A stretch of 64,000 nt of DNA from Sulfurimonas sp. (GTDB lineage: Bacteria; Campylobacterota; Campylobacteria; Campylobacterales; Sulfurimonadaceae): assembly GCA_028687935.1 (NCBI GenBank), contig JAQTZE010000003.1, forward strand, positions 62,001 through 126,000, in the 5' to 3' direction. The notes beneath the pieces were generated by a model, which saw only the letters and a program-made list of their open reading frames with translations, made no database searches and had not been told where the DNA came from. Below, in pieces: positions 1-7,212 of the stretch (within the stretch, counting starts at the first letter, position 1; every line of letters begins with the position of its first letter). Made by a program: the position numbers and the translations under genes.

Positions 1-1
1 C

Positions 2-775
2 TATGAGTTTGTCAAAACACTCGAAGAGCTTAGAGCTGCCGCAGCACGTATGGGTTTTCCATGTGTTATCAAACCTGTTATGAGCTCTTCTGGACATGGA
101 CAGAGTGTTGCCAAAAGTGCAGATGATATAGAAAAATCATGGGAAATTGCAAAAGAAGCTCGCGGCGATGCGAGTGAGCTGATTGTTGAAGCGTTTGTGG
201 ATTTTGACTATGAGATAGCACTACTCACAGCACGTAACGGCAAAGAGACGATCTTTTGTGAGCCTATCGGTCATGAGCAGCGAGACGGTGATTATGTATT
301 TTCATGGCAGCCGATGCAGATGAGCGCAGTGGCAAAAGAAAAAGCGCAGGATATGGCAAAAAAAATCACTGACGGTCTTGGCGGTCGCGGTCTTTTTGGT
401 GTGGAGCTTTTTATCAAAGGTGATGAGGTCTATTTTTCAGAAGTCTCTCCACGTCCACACGATACGGGAATGGTGACACTTATTACTCAGTCTCAGAGTG
501 AGTTCGCTCTGCACCTTCGTGCGGTTCTTGGATTGCCGCTTGGCTTTACTTTTTATGGAGACGGTGCATCGGCTGCGTTTAAGTCAGATGCTCACAACTA
601 CGCGCCTGTGGTGGATGTGGATGATTCTCTCTTCTCTACGAACAGCTTTGTGCGTATCTTCTCTAAGCCAGAAGCACATAAAGGCAGACGTTTGGCTGTG
701 GCACTTGTCTTTGACAAAGTCGACAGTGCACTCGCTCAAGCAAGAGAACTTATCAAAAAAATCAAAGACGCATAA
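2..775 (+). CDS. purT: Formate-dependent phosphoribosylglycinamide formyltransferase, 5' end cut by window
   Basis: PurT is an ATP-grasp ligase that makes formyl-GAR from GAR, formate and ATP in the third step of purine synthesis. The reading frame is open from base 2, so about the last 257 residues are present and the N-terminus lies outside the window. The run [19 protein letters not shown] is the ATP-grasp nucleotide-binding segment typical of Pur[11 protein letters not shown] and the [15 protein letters not shown] stretch carry the metal and substrate residues of the family. The protein ends normally in a lysine-rich helix. The next gene starts 3 bases downstream, so the two may be co-transcribed. 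Identity is firm; only the true start is unseen. Confidence 0.95.
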   Translation, partial: YEFVKTLEELRAAAARMGFPCVIKPVMSSSGHGQSVAKSADDIEKSWEIAKEARGDASELIVEAFVDFDYEIALLTARNGKETIFCEPIGHEQRDGDYVFSWQPMQMSAVAKEKAQDMAKKITDGLGGRGLFGVELFIKGDEVYFSEVSPRPHDTGMVTLITQSQSEFALHLRAVLGLPLGFTFYGDGASAAFKSDAHNYAPVVDVDDSLFSTNSFVRIFSKPEAHKGRRLAVALVFDKVDSALAQARELIKKIKDA

Positions 776-778
776 TCC

Positions 779-1705
779 ATGATGCAAATTGTTCTTCTTG
801 ATACCCTGACTTTTGGTGATACGGATCTTAGTGGATTTGCTGCGCTTGGAGAAGTAGAAGCGTATCAGACGAGTACCGCTCATGAAGTGCAAACACGCAT
901 AACAAACGCAGATGTTATCGTAACAAACAAAGTTGTTATAACGGATGCGCATATGCAAAACGCAAGCCACCTCAAGCTTATCTGTGTGGCGGCGACGGGT
1001 ACAAATAATGTTGACCTAAACGCAGCAAACGCAAGAGGCATCGTGGTCAAAAATGTAGCAGGCTACTCAACGGACTCTGTAATTCAGCATACTTTTTCTA
1101 TGCTCTTTTATCTTATGGGGCACTCTCGCTACTATGATGAAGTAGTCAAAGACGGCACCTATTCACGTAGTCCTATTTTTACTGATGTTTCTAAACCTTT
1201 TTTTGAGATCAAAGGCAAAAAGTGGGGCATCATCGGTTTAGGAGAGATTGGTCGAGGGGTTGCAAAAATTGCTGCTGCGTTTGGAGCAGAGATTTTTTAC
1301 TACTCTACAAGCGGACAAAACAGAAGTGATGATTTTCAAAGAACAACATTAGATGCACTTTTAAAAACCTGCGATATTATCTCTATTCATGCCCCTTTAA
1401 ATGAAAAAACAACCAACCTTTTAGACTATGAACAGTTGTTAACTTGTAAGGATGGAGCAGTTGTTTTAAACCTTGGGCGCGGGGGAATCATCAATGAAGA
1501 GGCAGTTGCGCGTATCGTAGATGAGAAAAAAATCTCCTTTGGTTTGGACGTGCTTACAAAAGAACCAATGCTAGAAAATCATCCGTTTTTTTGTGTCAAA
1601 AATCAAGAAAATCTCTATGTCACACCGCATATCGCTTGGACTTCTGTTGAGGCGAGAGAGAAACTCATAGCACTCACGATAGAGAATATTGCATCGCTGA
1701 ACTAG
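779..1705 (+). CDS. D-2-hydroxyacid dehydrogenase (glycerate/hydroxypyruvate reductase-like)
   Basis: A 308-residue NAD(P)-dependent D-2-hydroxyacid dehydrogenase, normal in length for the family. The Rossmann signature GLGEIGRG lies at residues 153-160. The catalytic triad appears as Arg234 (NLGRGG), Glu262 (KEP) and His284 (PHIAW). HprA-like members reduce hydroxypyruvate or glyoxylate, but substrate cannot be read from sequence, so no symbol is given. Two ATGs (779, 782) are possible starts and neither has a clear Shine-Dalgarno. Its 3' end overlaps the reading frame of the next gene, whose N-terminal coding appears to begin inside this gene. Confidence 0.88.
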   Translation: MMQIVLLDTLTFGDTDLSGFAALGEVEAYQTSTAHEVQTRITNADVIVTNKVVITDAHMQNASHLKLICVAATGTNNVDLNAANARGIVVKNVAGYSTDSVIQHTFSMLFYLMGHSRYYDEVVKDGTYSRSPIFTDVSKPFFEIKGKKWGIIGLGEIGRGVAKIAAAFGAEIFYYSTSGQNRSDDFQRTTLDALLKTCDIISIHAPLNEKTTNLLDYEQLLTCKDGAVVLNLGRGGIINEEAVARIVDEKKISFGLDVLTKEPMLENHPFFCVKNQENLYVTPHIAWTSVEAREKLIALTIENIASLN

Positions 1706-2097
1706 CTCTCTTTTTCGCTGCATTTCTTGCGGCGACTATCTTTCCATTTTCTTCTGAAGTAGCTTTTGTCGCTGCTTTAGCAAATGATATGCCTTTCATA
1801 AACGCAATGCTTGCAGCTTCGAGTGGAAATATACTTGCGATTATTGCAAACTATTGGTTTGGTTATTGGTTGTATGAGAAGAGTAGAACAAAACTTGCAG
1901 ATTCAAAAGTAGGAAGATGGAGTATTGAATATGGACATAAGTACGGTTACTTCATTTTGCTCTTTTCTTGGCTTCCTGTTTTGGGTGATCCGCTCACACT
2001 GGTCGCAGGTGTACTGCGTTTACGCTTTGTTTGGTTTGTCATCATTGCCGGAAGCTTAAGGGTTATGAGATACTATTTTATAGCACAGATTATTTAA
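1693..2097 (+). CDS. YqaA-family (SNARE/DedA-related) inner membrane protein; no canonical start
   Basis: Small membrane protein of the YqaA/VTT family. The segment with WLPVLGDPLTLVAGVLR matches the conserved family core (in E. coli YqaA, SWMPVVGDLLCLLAG). The first ATG in frame is 1789, which would give only 102 residues, but the same frame upstream encodes a typical family N-terminus (AELALFFAAFLAATIFPFSS). From the in-frame stop at 1648-1650 down to 1789 there is no ATG, GTG or TTG. I place the start tentatively at an ATC codon (1693), giving about 134 residues, close to the roughly 140 of the family. Alternatives are another rare start, frameshifting from the preceding gene, or a decayed start. 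Function in the family is membrane maintenance and not precisely known. Confidence 0.6.
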   Translation: MAELALFFAAFLAATIFPFSSEVAFVAALANDMPFINAMLAASSGNILAIIANYWFGYWLYEKSRTKLADSKVGRWSIEYGHKYGYFILLFSWLPVLGDPLTLVAGVLRLRFVWFVIIAGSLRVMRYYFIAQII

Positions 2098-2149
2098 TCA
2101 TTTTGTTGTACTATTTGTTTGAAAATTTGAAGAATTTTAGAGGGTCTAT

Positions 2150-3769
2150 ATGAGAAGCGATGTTTTAATCATAGGAGCAGGTGGAGCTGGATTGGTAGCG
2201 GCTCTTGCTGCGAATGAAGCCGGCGCAAAAGTGCGTGTCATCACAAAAGAGTATCCAACACGAAGTCAGACTTCTATGGCGCAGGGCGGTATAAACGCAG
2301 CCTTAGGAAACGCAGGTGCGGACAGTGTCGAAGCACATATCCAAAACACGCTCAAGTCTGCACACGGCATGGCAAACGAAGAAGCGGTGCGTTATCTCTG
2401 CGAAGAGGCGCCCAAAGCTATTGAGTGGCTTGATAGTATCGGCGTCTGTTTTTCTCGTACAAAAGAGTCCAAAATCGCGCAAAGAACACTTGGTGGGGCT
2501 TCAGCTCCTCGCGCTTGTTACGCGCAGGATTATACGGGTCTCAAAATCCTTCACACGCTTTATGATAGATGTCTTGAAGCGGGTATCGAGATACTTTCTG
2601 AGCGTTATCTACTGAACTTCATCGTCAATCATGACCAATATGACAAAGCTTATGTCGGTGGAGCAACCGCGCTCAATATCCAAAGTGGAGAGGTAGAAAT
2701 CTATGAGAGCGCTTCTGTCATAGTAGCAACGGGTGGATATAGCCGTATTTATGACAAACACTCGACTAACTCTACAAGCTCAACGGGTGATGGCATCGCT
2801 GCGGCAATCCGCGCAGGTGCACGGCTAAGTGACATGGAATTTGTGCAGTTTCACCCCACAGCGCTCAAAAACTCCTCCATACTTATCTCGGAGAGTGCCA
2901 GAGGTGCGGGTGGCTATCTTGTCAATTCTAAGGGCGAGCGTTTTACAAATGAACTCGCACCCAGAGATGAAGTGGCGCGCGCTATCAACGATGAGATAAA
3001 CAAAGGTGAAGAGGTCTTTTTGGACATCCGACATTTGGGCGAAGCTTTTATCGATGAAGAGTTACCACAAGAGCGAAAACTCGCAAAACTCTATGAAAAT
3101 GTAGATCCTGTTTATGACCTGATTCCCGTAAAACCAGCAGCGCACTATACGATGGGCGGGATTGAAGTCGATAAAAACTCTCACTCAAAACTCAAAGGAC
3201 TTTTTGCCGCAGGCGAATGTGCTAACCATAAAGTCCACGGTGCTAACCGTTTGGGTGGAAACTCACTTTTAGAGTTAGTCGTCTTTGGCAAACAAGCTGG
3301 TCTAAACGCAGCTGCGTTTGCAAAGAAATTTGACAAGCCAATTGATACTTTAATGCAAAAGACAAGTGCAAATAACTTTGTAAAAGGTGTGAAATACTTT
3401 ACAAACCAGATAGATTTTTATGAAAAACGCAGCTTCATCGGCAAGATTTTTTATAACAATGCTGGGATAAGTCGTGATGACATGGGACTCAAAGCTGTTC
3501 TTGGTGCTGTGCGTCAGATACAAAGAGAGATCCCTTTTATGGGTCCAAAAGATAAGTCCAATATCTGTAATACAAACCTTATCGAGTTTATAGAGTTTGG
3601 CAATATGGTCGAGCTTTGCGAAATTATTTTGGTCTGTGCTATCAGCAGAAATGAGAGTCGTGGCGCGCACTATAGAAGCGATATTCCGCAGGCAAATGAT
3701 ATGGCCTACAAAGCACACACGATCACATGGAAAGAAGACGGCGTTTTGTGTGCCGACTTTATGGAGTAG
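2150..3769 (+). CDS. Fumarate reductase/succinate dehydrogenase-like flavoprotein subunit
   Basis: A 539-residue complex II-type flavoprotein that interconverts fumarate and succinate. The FAD dinucleotide motif GAGGAG is at residues 9-14. Substrate-site segments FHPTAL, SARGAGGYLVN, HYTMGGI and GANRLGGNSLLE are all present. The histidine that normally carries covalent FAD (RSHT in E. coli FrdA) is glutamine here (TRSQTSMAQGG, Gln40), so FAD is predicted to be non-covalent. ATG at 2150 follows a good AGAGGG site. The gene is followed after 3 bases by the iron-sulfur subunit. No membrane-anchor gene follows, so electron partner and direction are open. L-aspartate oxidase shares the fold but would not be paired with a FeS subunit. 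Confidence 0.85.
   Translation: MRSDVLIIGAGGAGLVAALAANEAGAKVRVITKEYPTRSQTSMAQGGINAALGNAGADSVEAHIQNTLKSAHGMANEEAVRYLCEEAPKAIEWLDSIGVCFSRTKESKIAQRTLGGASAPRACYAQDYTGLKILHTLYDRCLEAGIEILSERYLLNFIVNHDQYDKAYVGGATALNIQSGEVEIYESASVIVATGGYSRIYDKHSTNSTSSTGDGIAAAIRAGARLSDMEFVQFHPTALKNSSILISESARGAGGYLVNSKGERFTNELAPRDEVARAINDEINKGEEVFLDIRHLGEAFIDEELPQERKLAKLYENVDPVYDLIPVKPAAHYTMGGIEVDKNSHSKLKGLFAAGECANHKVHGANRLGGNSLLELVVFGKQAGLNAAAFAKKFDKPIDTLMQKTSANNFVKGVKYFTNQIDFYEKRSFIGKIFYNNAGISRDDMGLKAVLGAVRQIQREIPFMGPKDKSNICNTNLIEFIEFGNMVELCEIILVCAISRNESRGAHYRSDIPQANDMAYKAHTITWKEDGVLCADFME
3304..3319. repeat. 16-bp perfect palindrome made of two abutting AAACGCAG words
   Basis: Inside the flavoprotein gene the sequence AAACGCAGCTGCGTTT is a perfect 16-bp palindrome formed by two copies of the over-represented word head to head. 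It is in frame and encodes Asn-Ala-Ala-Ala-Phe. Confidence 0.85.
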
Positions 3770-3772
3770 AAG

Positions 3773-4501
3773 ATGAAAGTACAGATAAAAAGATATGTCA
3801 GCGAGCCTGAAGTCAAAGAGGCACTTTTAGAGTATGAAGTCGCACTCCAAAACGCAACTCTGCTTGAACTTTTACAAGAGATAAAAACCAAACAAGATGC
3901 TTCTCTCTCTTTTTCAAGCGGATGTAGAAGCAGTGTTTGTGGCAGCTGTTCGATGCGTGTCAACGGCAAAGAGGTGTTAGCGTGTTCTTATAAAGTCCAA
4001 GAGGGCGATATCATCGAGCCGCTCAAAAATGTGCCTGTGCTTCGTGATCTTATTGTTGACATGAACAAATCCTATGCCTTTAATGCAAAAGCAAAAGCGT
4101 GGCTGAGTTCACTCACACAAAATGCAGCTCTCTCGCCTGAAGATGAGAAGATAAACGAGGTTCAGAGTGACTGTATCCTCTGTGGTTCGTGTTATAGTGC
4201 TTGTCCTGTTTATAGCGTCAATGAAGAGTTCTTGGGTCCATTTGCCCTGACAAGAGTCTGGAAATATGTAGGCGACAAACGCGAGAGTGATAACGTGAGC
4301 AAACTTGATGTTATTCAGACAAACGGTGTTTGGGATTGTACGCTTTGTAATGAGTGTACGATTGTTTGTCCGCAAAATATCTCAAGCAAATCTGACATAG
4401 AGAAACTTCGCTCAAAATCTGTGATGGCAGGCTATAAAGACCCTAGTTTTGCCAACAATTTTGGTGGTGGTTTTGGGTTTGATGGAAGCCCTTCCTTTTA
4501 A
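3773..4501 (+). CDS. Fumarate reductase/succinate dehydrogenase-like iron-sulfur subunit, E-type-like cysteine pattern
   Basis: A 242-residue FeS subunit of the complex II family. The N-terminal ferredoxin domain has the 2Fe-2S cysteines (CRSSVCGSC and a later LAC). The C-terminal domain has CILCGSCYSACP and CTLCNECTIVCP. In canonical SdhB/FrdB the second motif has a hydrophobic residue at the second position (E. coli FrdB CTFVGYC) and binds 3Fe-4S. Here that position is Cys, which is expected to give a second 4Fe-4S cluster, as in E-type enzymes of Sulfolobus. The tail is glycine/phenylalanine-rich (NNFGGGFGFDG), which I cannot explain. The gene is followed by a 257-base non-coding region rather than a membrane subunit. 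Confidence 0.85.
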   Translation: MKVQIKRYVSEPEVKEALLEYEVALQNATLLELLQEIKTKQDASLSFSSGCRSSVCGSCSMRVNGKEVLACSYKVQEGDIIEPLKNVPVLRDLIVDMNKSYAFNAKAKAWLSSLTQNAALSPEDEKINEVQSDCILCGSCYSACPVYSVNEEFLGPFALTRVWKYVGDKRESDNVSKLDVIQTNGVWDCTLCNECTIVCPQNISSKSDIEKLRSKSVMAGYKDPSFANNFGGGFGFDGSPSF

Positions 4502-4511
4502 TTTATAGTAT

Positions 4512-4626
4512 CACTAAAACGAACTTGTCCGTTTTAGTGGCATGGACTAATACCCAAGGGGCAGACCTAGTCCCTGCAACCCCCTAAAGCTACGAAAAAC
4601 TATGTTTTTCGAGAAGTGCAGGATTT
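4512..4626 (+). other. Structured intergenic region: candidate small RNA or attenuator-like 3' element
   Basis: Downstream of the FeS subunit lies a series of inverted repeats. CACTAAAACG/CGTTTTAGTG (4512-4521/4530-4539) forms a 10-bp stem. GCAG/CTGC (4561-4564/4574-4577) plus GGG/CCC forms a second. CGAAAAAC/GTTTTTCG (4593-4600/4604-4611) forms an 8-bp stem with a 3-base loop. CCTGCA (4573-4578) can pair with TGCAGG (4617-4622), enclosing that stem and followed by ATTTTT like an intrinsic terminator. The second and fourth pairings share bases and exclude each other, as in attenuators. The first hairpin could simply be the operon terminator. No match to tmRNA, SRP RNA, 6S or RNase P RNA was recognised. 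Confidence 0.45.
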
Positions 4627-4630
4627 TTAA

Positions 4631-4663
4631 TAAACGCAGTAGTCTAAAAAATTACTGCGTTTA
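4631..4663. repeat. Intergenic hairpin from inverted AAACGCAG words
   Basis: TAAACGCAGTA (4631-4641) and TACTGCGTTTA (4653-4663) are perfect 11-base inverted arms around an A-rich loop. A G-T and a T-A pair can extend the stem inward. This is the over-represented word in inverted pairing, between the structured region and the yajQ promoter. In Haemophilus and Neisseria, uptake-sequence pairs placed like this act as terminators; there is no long T-run here. Confidence 0.75.
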
Positions 4664-4699
4664 CCTTATAGTAACACACCCTCACAAACATCTCTTTAT

Positions 4700-4735
4700 G
4701 CTAACGTCATTTTAAAATATGTTATAATCAACCTA
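4700..4735 (+). promoter_or_regulatory. Probable sigma-70 promoter of yajQ
   Basis: TATAAT at 4723-4728 lies 30 bases before the yajQ ATG in A/T-rich DNA, without a clear -35 hexamer, as is common in Campylobacterota. A GGTTG ribosome site precedes the ATG. Confidence 0.6.
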
Positions 4736-4758
4736 ATTGTTATAAAAAAGGTTGAAAA

Positions 4759-5256
4759 ATGGCGAAAGAATATTCATTTGATATTAGTGCGAAAATAAAT
4801 ATGCAGAGTTTTAAAGATGCTATAAACCTCGTGGATCGCGAAGTGGCAAATCGTTATGACTTCAAAGGGACTCCTTTTGAAGTGAATTATAAAGAAAAAG
4901 ATAAGCAGCTAGTGTTAGTAGCTTCGAGTGATAACAAACTCGATGCACTCAAAGATGTTGTTATCGCAAAGCTTTTAAAACAAGGACTCTCATCAAAAGT
5001 ACTTGAGGAACAAAAAACAGAAGATGCAAGTGGTGGGACGAGAAAAGCGACTTTTAAAATTGTTGACTATATCGAGTCTAAAGAGGCGAAAAAGATAACA
5101 GCTGAGATAAAAAACCTCAAACTCAAAGTAAATGCACAGATAGAAGGGGATTCTATCCGTGTCAAGGGTGCTAAACTTGATGATTTGCAAACAGTGATTG
5201 CGACAATCCGTTCTATGGAATGGGAAGCACCGCTTGTTTTTGAAAACATGAGATAA
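4759..5256 (+). CDS. yajQ: YajQ family nucleotide-binding protein
   Basis: A 165-residue soluble protein with the family opening (EYSFDISAKINMQ), followed by NRYDFKGT and the C-terminal KGAKLDDLQTVI segment. YajQ proteins are two ferredoxin-like domains; in Xanthomonas and Pseudomonas, members bind c-di-GMP and modulate transcription factors. Whether this one binds c-di-GMP is not visible, but the window is rich in c-di-GMP enzymes. It has its own TATAAT promoter and a good ribosome site. The next gene begins 7 bases after its stop, so the two are probably one transcript. Confidence 0.9.
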   Translation: MAKEYSFDISAKINMQSFKDAINLVDREVANRYDFKGTPFEVNYKEKDKQLVLVASSDNKLDALKDVVIAKLLKQGLSSKVLEEQKTEDASGGTRKATFKIVDYIESKEAKKITAEIKNLKLKVNAQIEGDSIRVKGAKLDDLQTVIATIRSMEWEAPLVFENMR

Positions 5257-5263
5257 AGGGTTT

Positions 5264-5908
5264 ATGATGAGCAAGATGAGCGTAGCGGATGCGGCTGAGT
5301 ATTTTGGTGTTTCTAAAGAAGCAATCCACAACAGAGTCCGAAGAGGCTCGCTTGAAAGCGTGCTTGAGGGCGATGTGAAGATGGTTCTTGTAGATGAAAA
5401 ACCAGCTACGCAAGCCAGAACTTCGGTGAAAAAACCGCTTGCTCAAGCGGGAAATGATAAATATTATAAATTTCTCGAAGAACAAAACGCAAAGCTTCAA
5501 AGTAAAGTCGAAAAACTTGAAGATGAAACGCGAAGTTTACGCGATCAAAAAGAGCAGATGCTCATCGAAGAACGTATTAAAATAGAGCAGATATATAGAG
5601 ATAAAGATGAACAGCTCAAAAATATTCTCTCGACATTTCAGTCGCAGTTTGCGCTAAGCCCTTCACCTCTCAAAGAAAATGATAGTGTGCTTGATGCAGA
5701 AATAGAGATAGAAGATGTGCGATACAGCAATCCAAATGGAGTTATTTCACTCAGTAAATATCTCAAAGAACAAGATCTCTCAAGTAAAAAGATAAAAAAG
5801 ATAAAAAAAAGATTTCAAGAGAGAGCGACAAAAGAAGAGCGTATCATCATCGTTGGTAAAAAGTACTATATCGACTTAGAACAATATAGCTACGAGGATA
5901 TCCTCTAG
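5264..5908 (+). CDS. Helix-turn-helix DNA-binding protein with coiled coil
   Basis: A 214-residue protein with three visible parts. Residues about 5-45 are an excisionase/MerR-like helix-turn-helix (SVADAAEYFGVSKEAIHNRVRRG). Residues about 70-125 are a charged, heptad-like coiled coil. A lysine-rich C-terminal domain (KKIKKIKKRF) ends in an aromatic tail. I recognise this as a conserved Campylobacterota type but know no function. The coiled coil suggests a dimer, and the HTH a DNA-bound regulator or chromosome-organising protein. Translation may start at 5264 or 5267 behind AAAGGG. It lies directly downstream of yajQ and converges on the diguanylate cyclase gene. Confidence 0.8.
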   Translation: MMSKMSVADAAEYFGVSKEAIHNRVRRGSLESVLEGDVKMVLVDEKPATQARTSVKKPLAQAGNDKYYKFLEEQNAKLQSKVEKLEDETRSLRDQKEQMLIEERIKIEQIYRDKDEQLKNILSTFQSQFALSPSPLKENDSVLDAEIEIEDVRYSNPNGVISLSKYLKEQDLSSKKIKKIKKRFQERATKEERIIIVGKKYYIDLEQYSYEDIL

Positions 5909-5922
5909 CTGAATTGTTGAAA

Positions 5923-7212
5923 TTAAGGCCAGACGCTCACAACTTGGTTTCTGCCATTCTCTTTTGCGGAGTAGAGCGCTTTATCTACCATAGCAAGGTA
6001 CTCTTCTTGGAAACTTTTTTTATAGAGAAACTCAGGAGTGATCTCCATCATACCAATACTGACAGTAGCGTGAATGGTTGCGTTTGCTATCGTTAGCGGC
6101 ATCTCTTGAAACTCTTTGCGTATAGTTTCTAAAATTGCTATGCCCTTCTCTTTGTGAATAGTTGGAAGCATGATGATAAACTCTTCTCCTCCATAGCGGA
6201 TGATAATATCTGAGTTTCTAATATTCTTCTTCACAACCTGCACAAATAACTCCAGAACCTTATCTCCTGCGATGTGACCATAGGTGTCATTTATGACTTT
6301 GAAGTAATCCAAATCACACATAGCGAGTATAAATGGTGTGCTTGTAGCCAAGGAAAGTTCATATTGACTCTCAAAAATATTTTTCAAGGCTTGGCGATTG
6401 AGCGCACCTGTGAGTGCATCTTTTGTGATGCGTTTATTCATCAGTATATTATCAATAAGGGCAAGTTCAGTCCCAATACCAAGGGATATCAGCTCACATT
6501 TCTCAAGATAGTTGATGAGTATATGGTACTCTTTCTCATCTATATAATCATGAATCTTTTGAGCAAAAAGATGCAGATTCATATGCAGATTTTCAAGGGA
6601 TTTGTACTTTGAGTTATTTTGAATAATTTTTTTCCCTTTTCCGTGCAGCCAGAGACCAAAATCGCACAGAGTATGGTCTAACTGTACAAAATCTTCTGTT
6701 TGCGCCTTTTGAATACTAGCTGCAAGCTCACTGAGCCAGATGAGATGGGATTCATAATGGGAGATTATATTTTTTTCAAAAAGATCTGCGATCGAACTTA
6801 TACGTATATTGTTTAAAGAGATCAGTTTATCTATATAGTTATCAAGATAGATATGCGCAACTCTATTACTAATTTTTTTGATAAGTGCCAGAAGTTCTAC
6901 GACTTTACCATGCGTAGTGTGTTGCGACATTTTTGCAATCAAAATAGTTTGCAATCCATATATCTCATTTATAAGAATTACATAAGGAATGCCACATGAA
7001 AGCTTATAGTGTGCAAGCTCTTCAAAGGAGCAAAGAAGCTTATCCTCATGAAAAGAAGCAGCTAAAATCTCGAGTATATTTTTGTAATACTCTGGAGTCA
7101 GAGGAGGCTTTTGACCTGCAGTATAGTGAATACAAGCGGTGTATTTATCTATAAAATCCTCAAGGATAATCTCATTTTGCCCTTTATAAAGATCGGAAAA
7201 GTCATATATCAT
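5923..7212 (-). CDS. Diguanylate cyclase with CZB zinc-binding sensor domain
   Basis: A 429-residue soluble GGDEF protein. Residues 1-145 are an alpha-helical N-terminal domain I cannot name. Residues 150-225 form a CZB (chemoreceptor zinc-binding) domain: His156 (ESHLIWL), Cys183, His190 ([11 protein letters not shown]) and a His at 210 or 214. The GGDEF domain has active site GGEEF at 341-345 and an intact inhibitory RxxD (332-335) five residues upstream. It should make c-di-GMP under product inhibition. In E. coli DgcZ, zinc bound to CZB inhibits the cyclase, so zinc control is inferred. Its ATG overlaps the stop of the DUF1538 gene by 4 bases, so the two are coupled. Confidence 0.88.
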   Translation of the reverse strand: MIYDFSDLYKGQNEIILEDFIDKYTACIHYTAGQKPPLTPEYYKNILEILAASFHEDKLLCSFEELAHYKLSCGIPYVILINEIYGLQTILIAKMSQHTTHGKVVELLALIKKISNRVAHIYLDNYIDKLISLNNIRISSIADLFEKNIISHYESHLIWLSELAASIQKAQTEDFVQLDHTLCDFGLWLHGKGKKIIQNNSKYKSLENLHMNLHLFAQKIHDYIDEKEYHILINYLEKCELISLGIGTELALIDNILMNKRITKDALTGALNRQALKNIFESQYELSLATSTPFILAMCDLDYFKVINDTYGHIAGDKVLELFVQVVKKNIRNSDIIIRYGGEEFIIMLPTIHKEKGIAILETIRKEFQEMPLTIANATIHATVSIGMMEITPEFLYKKSFQEEYLAMVDKALYSAKENGRNQVVSVWP

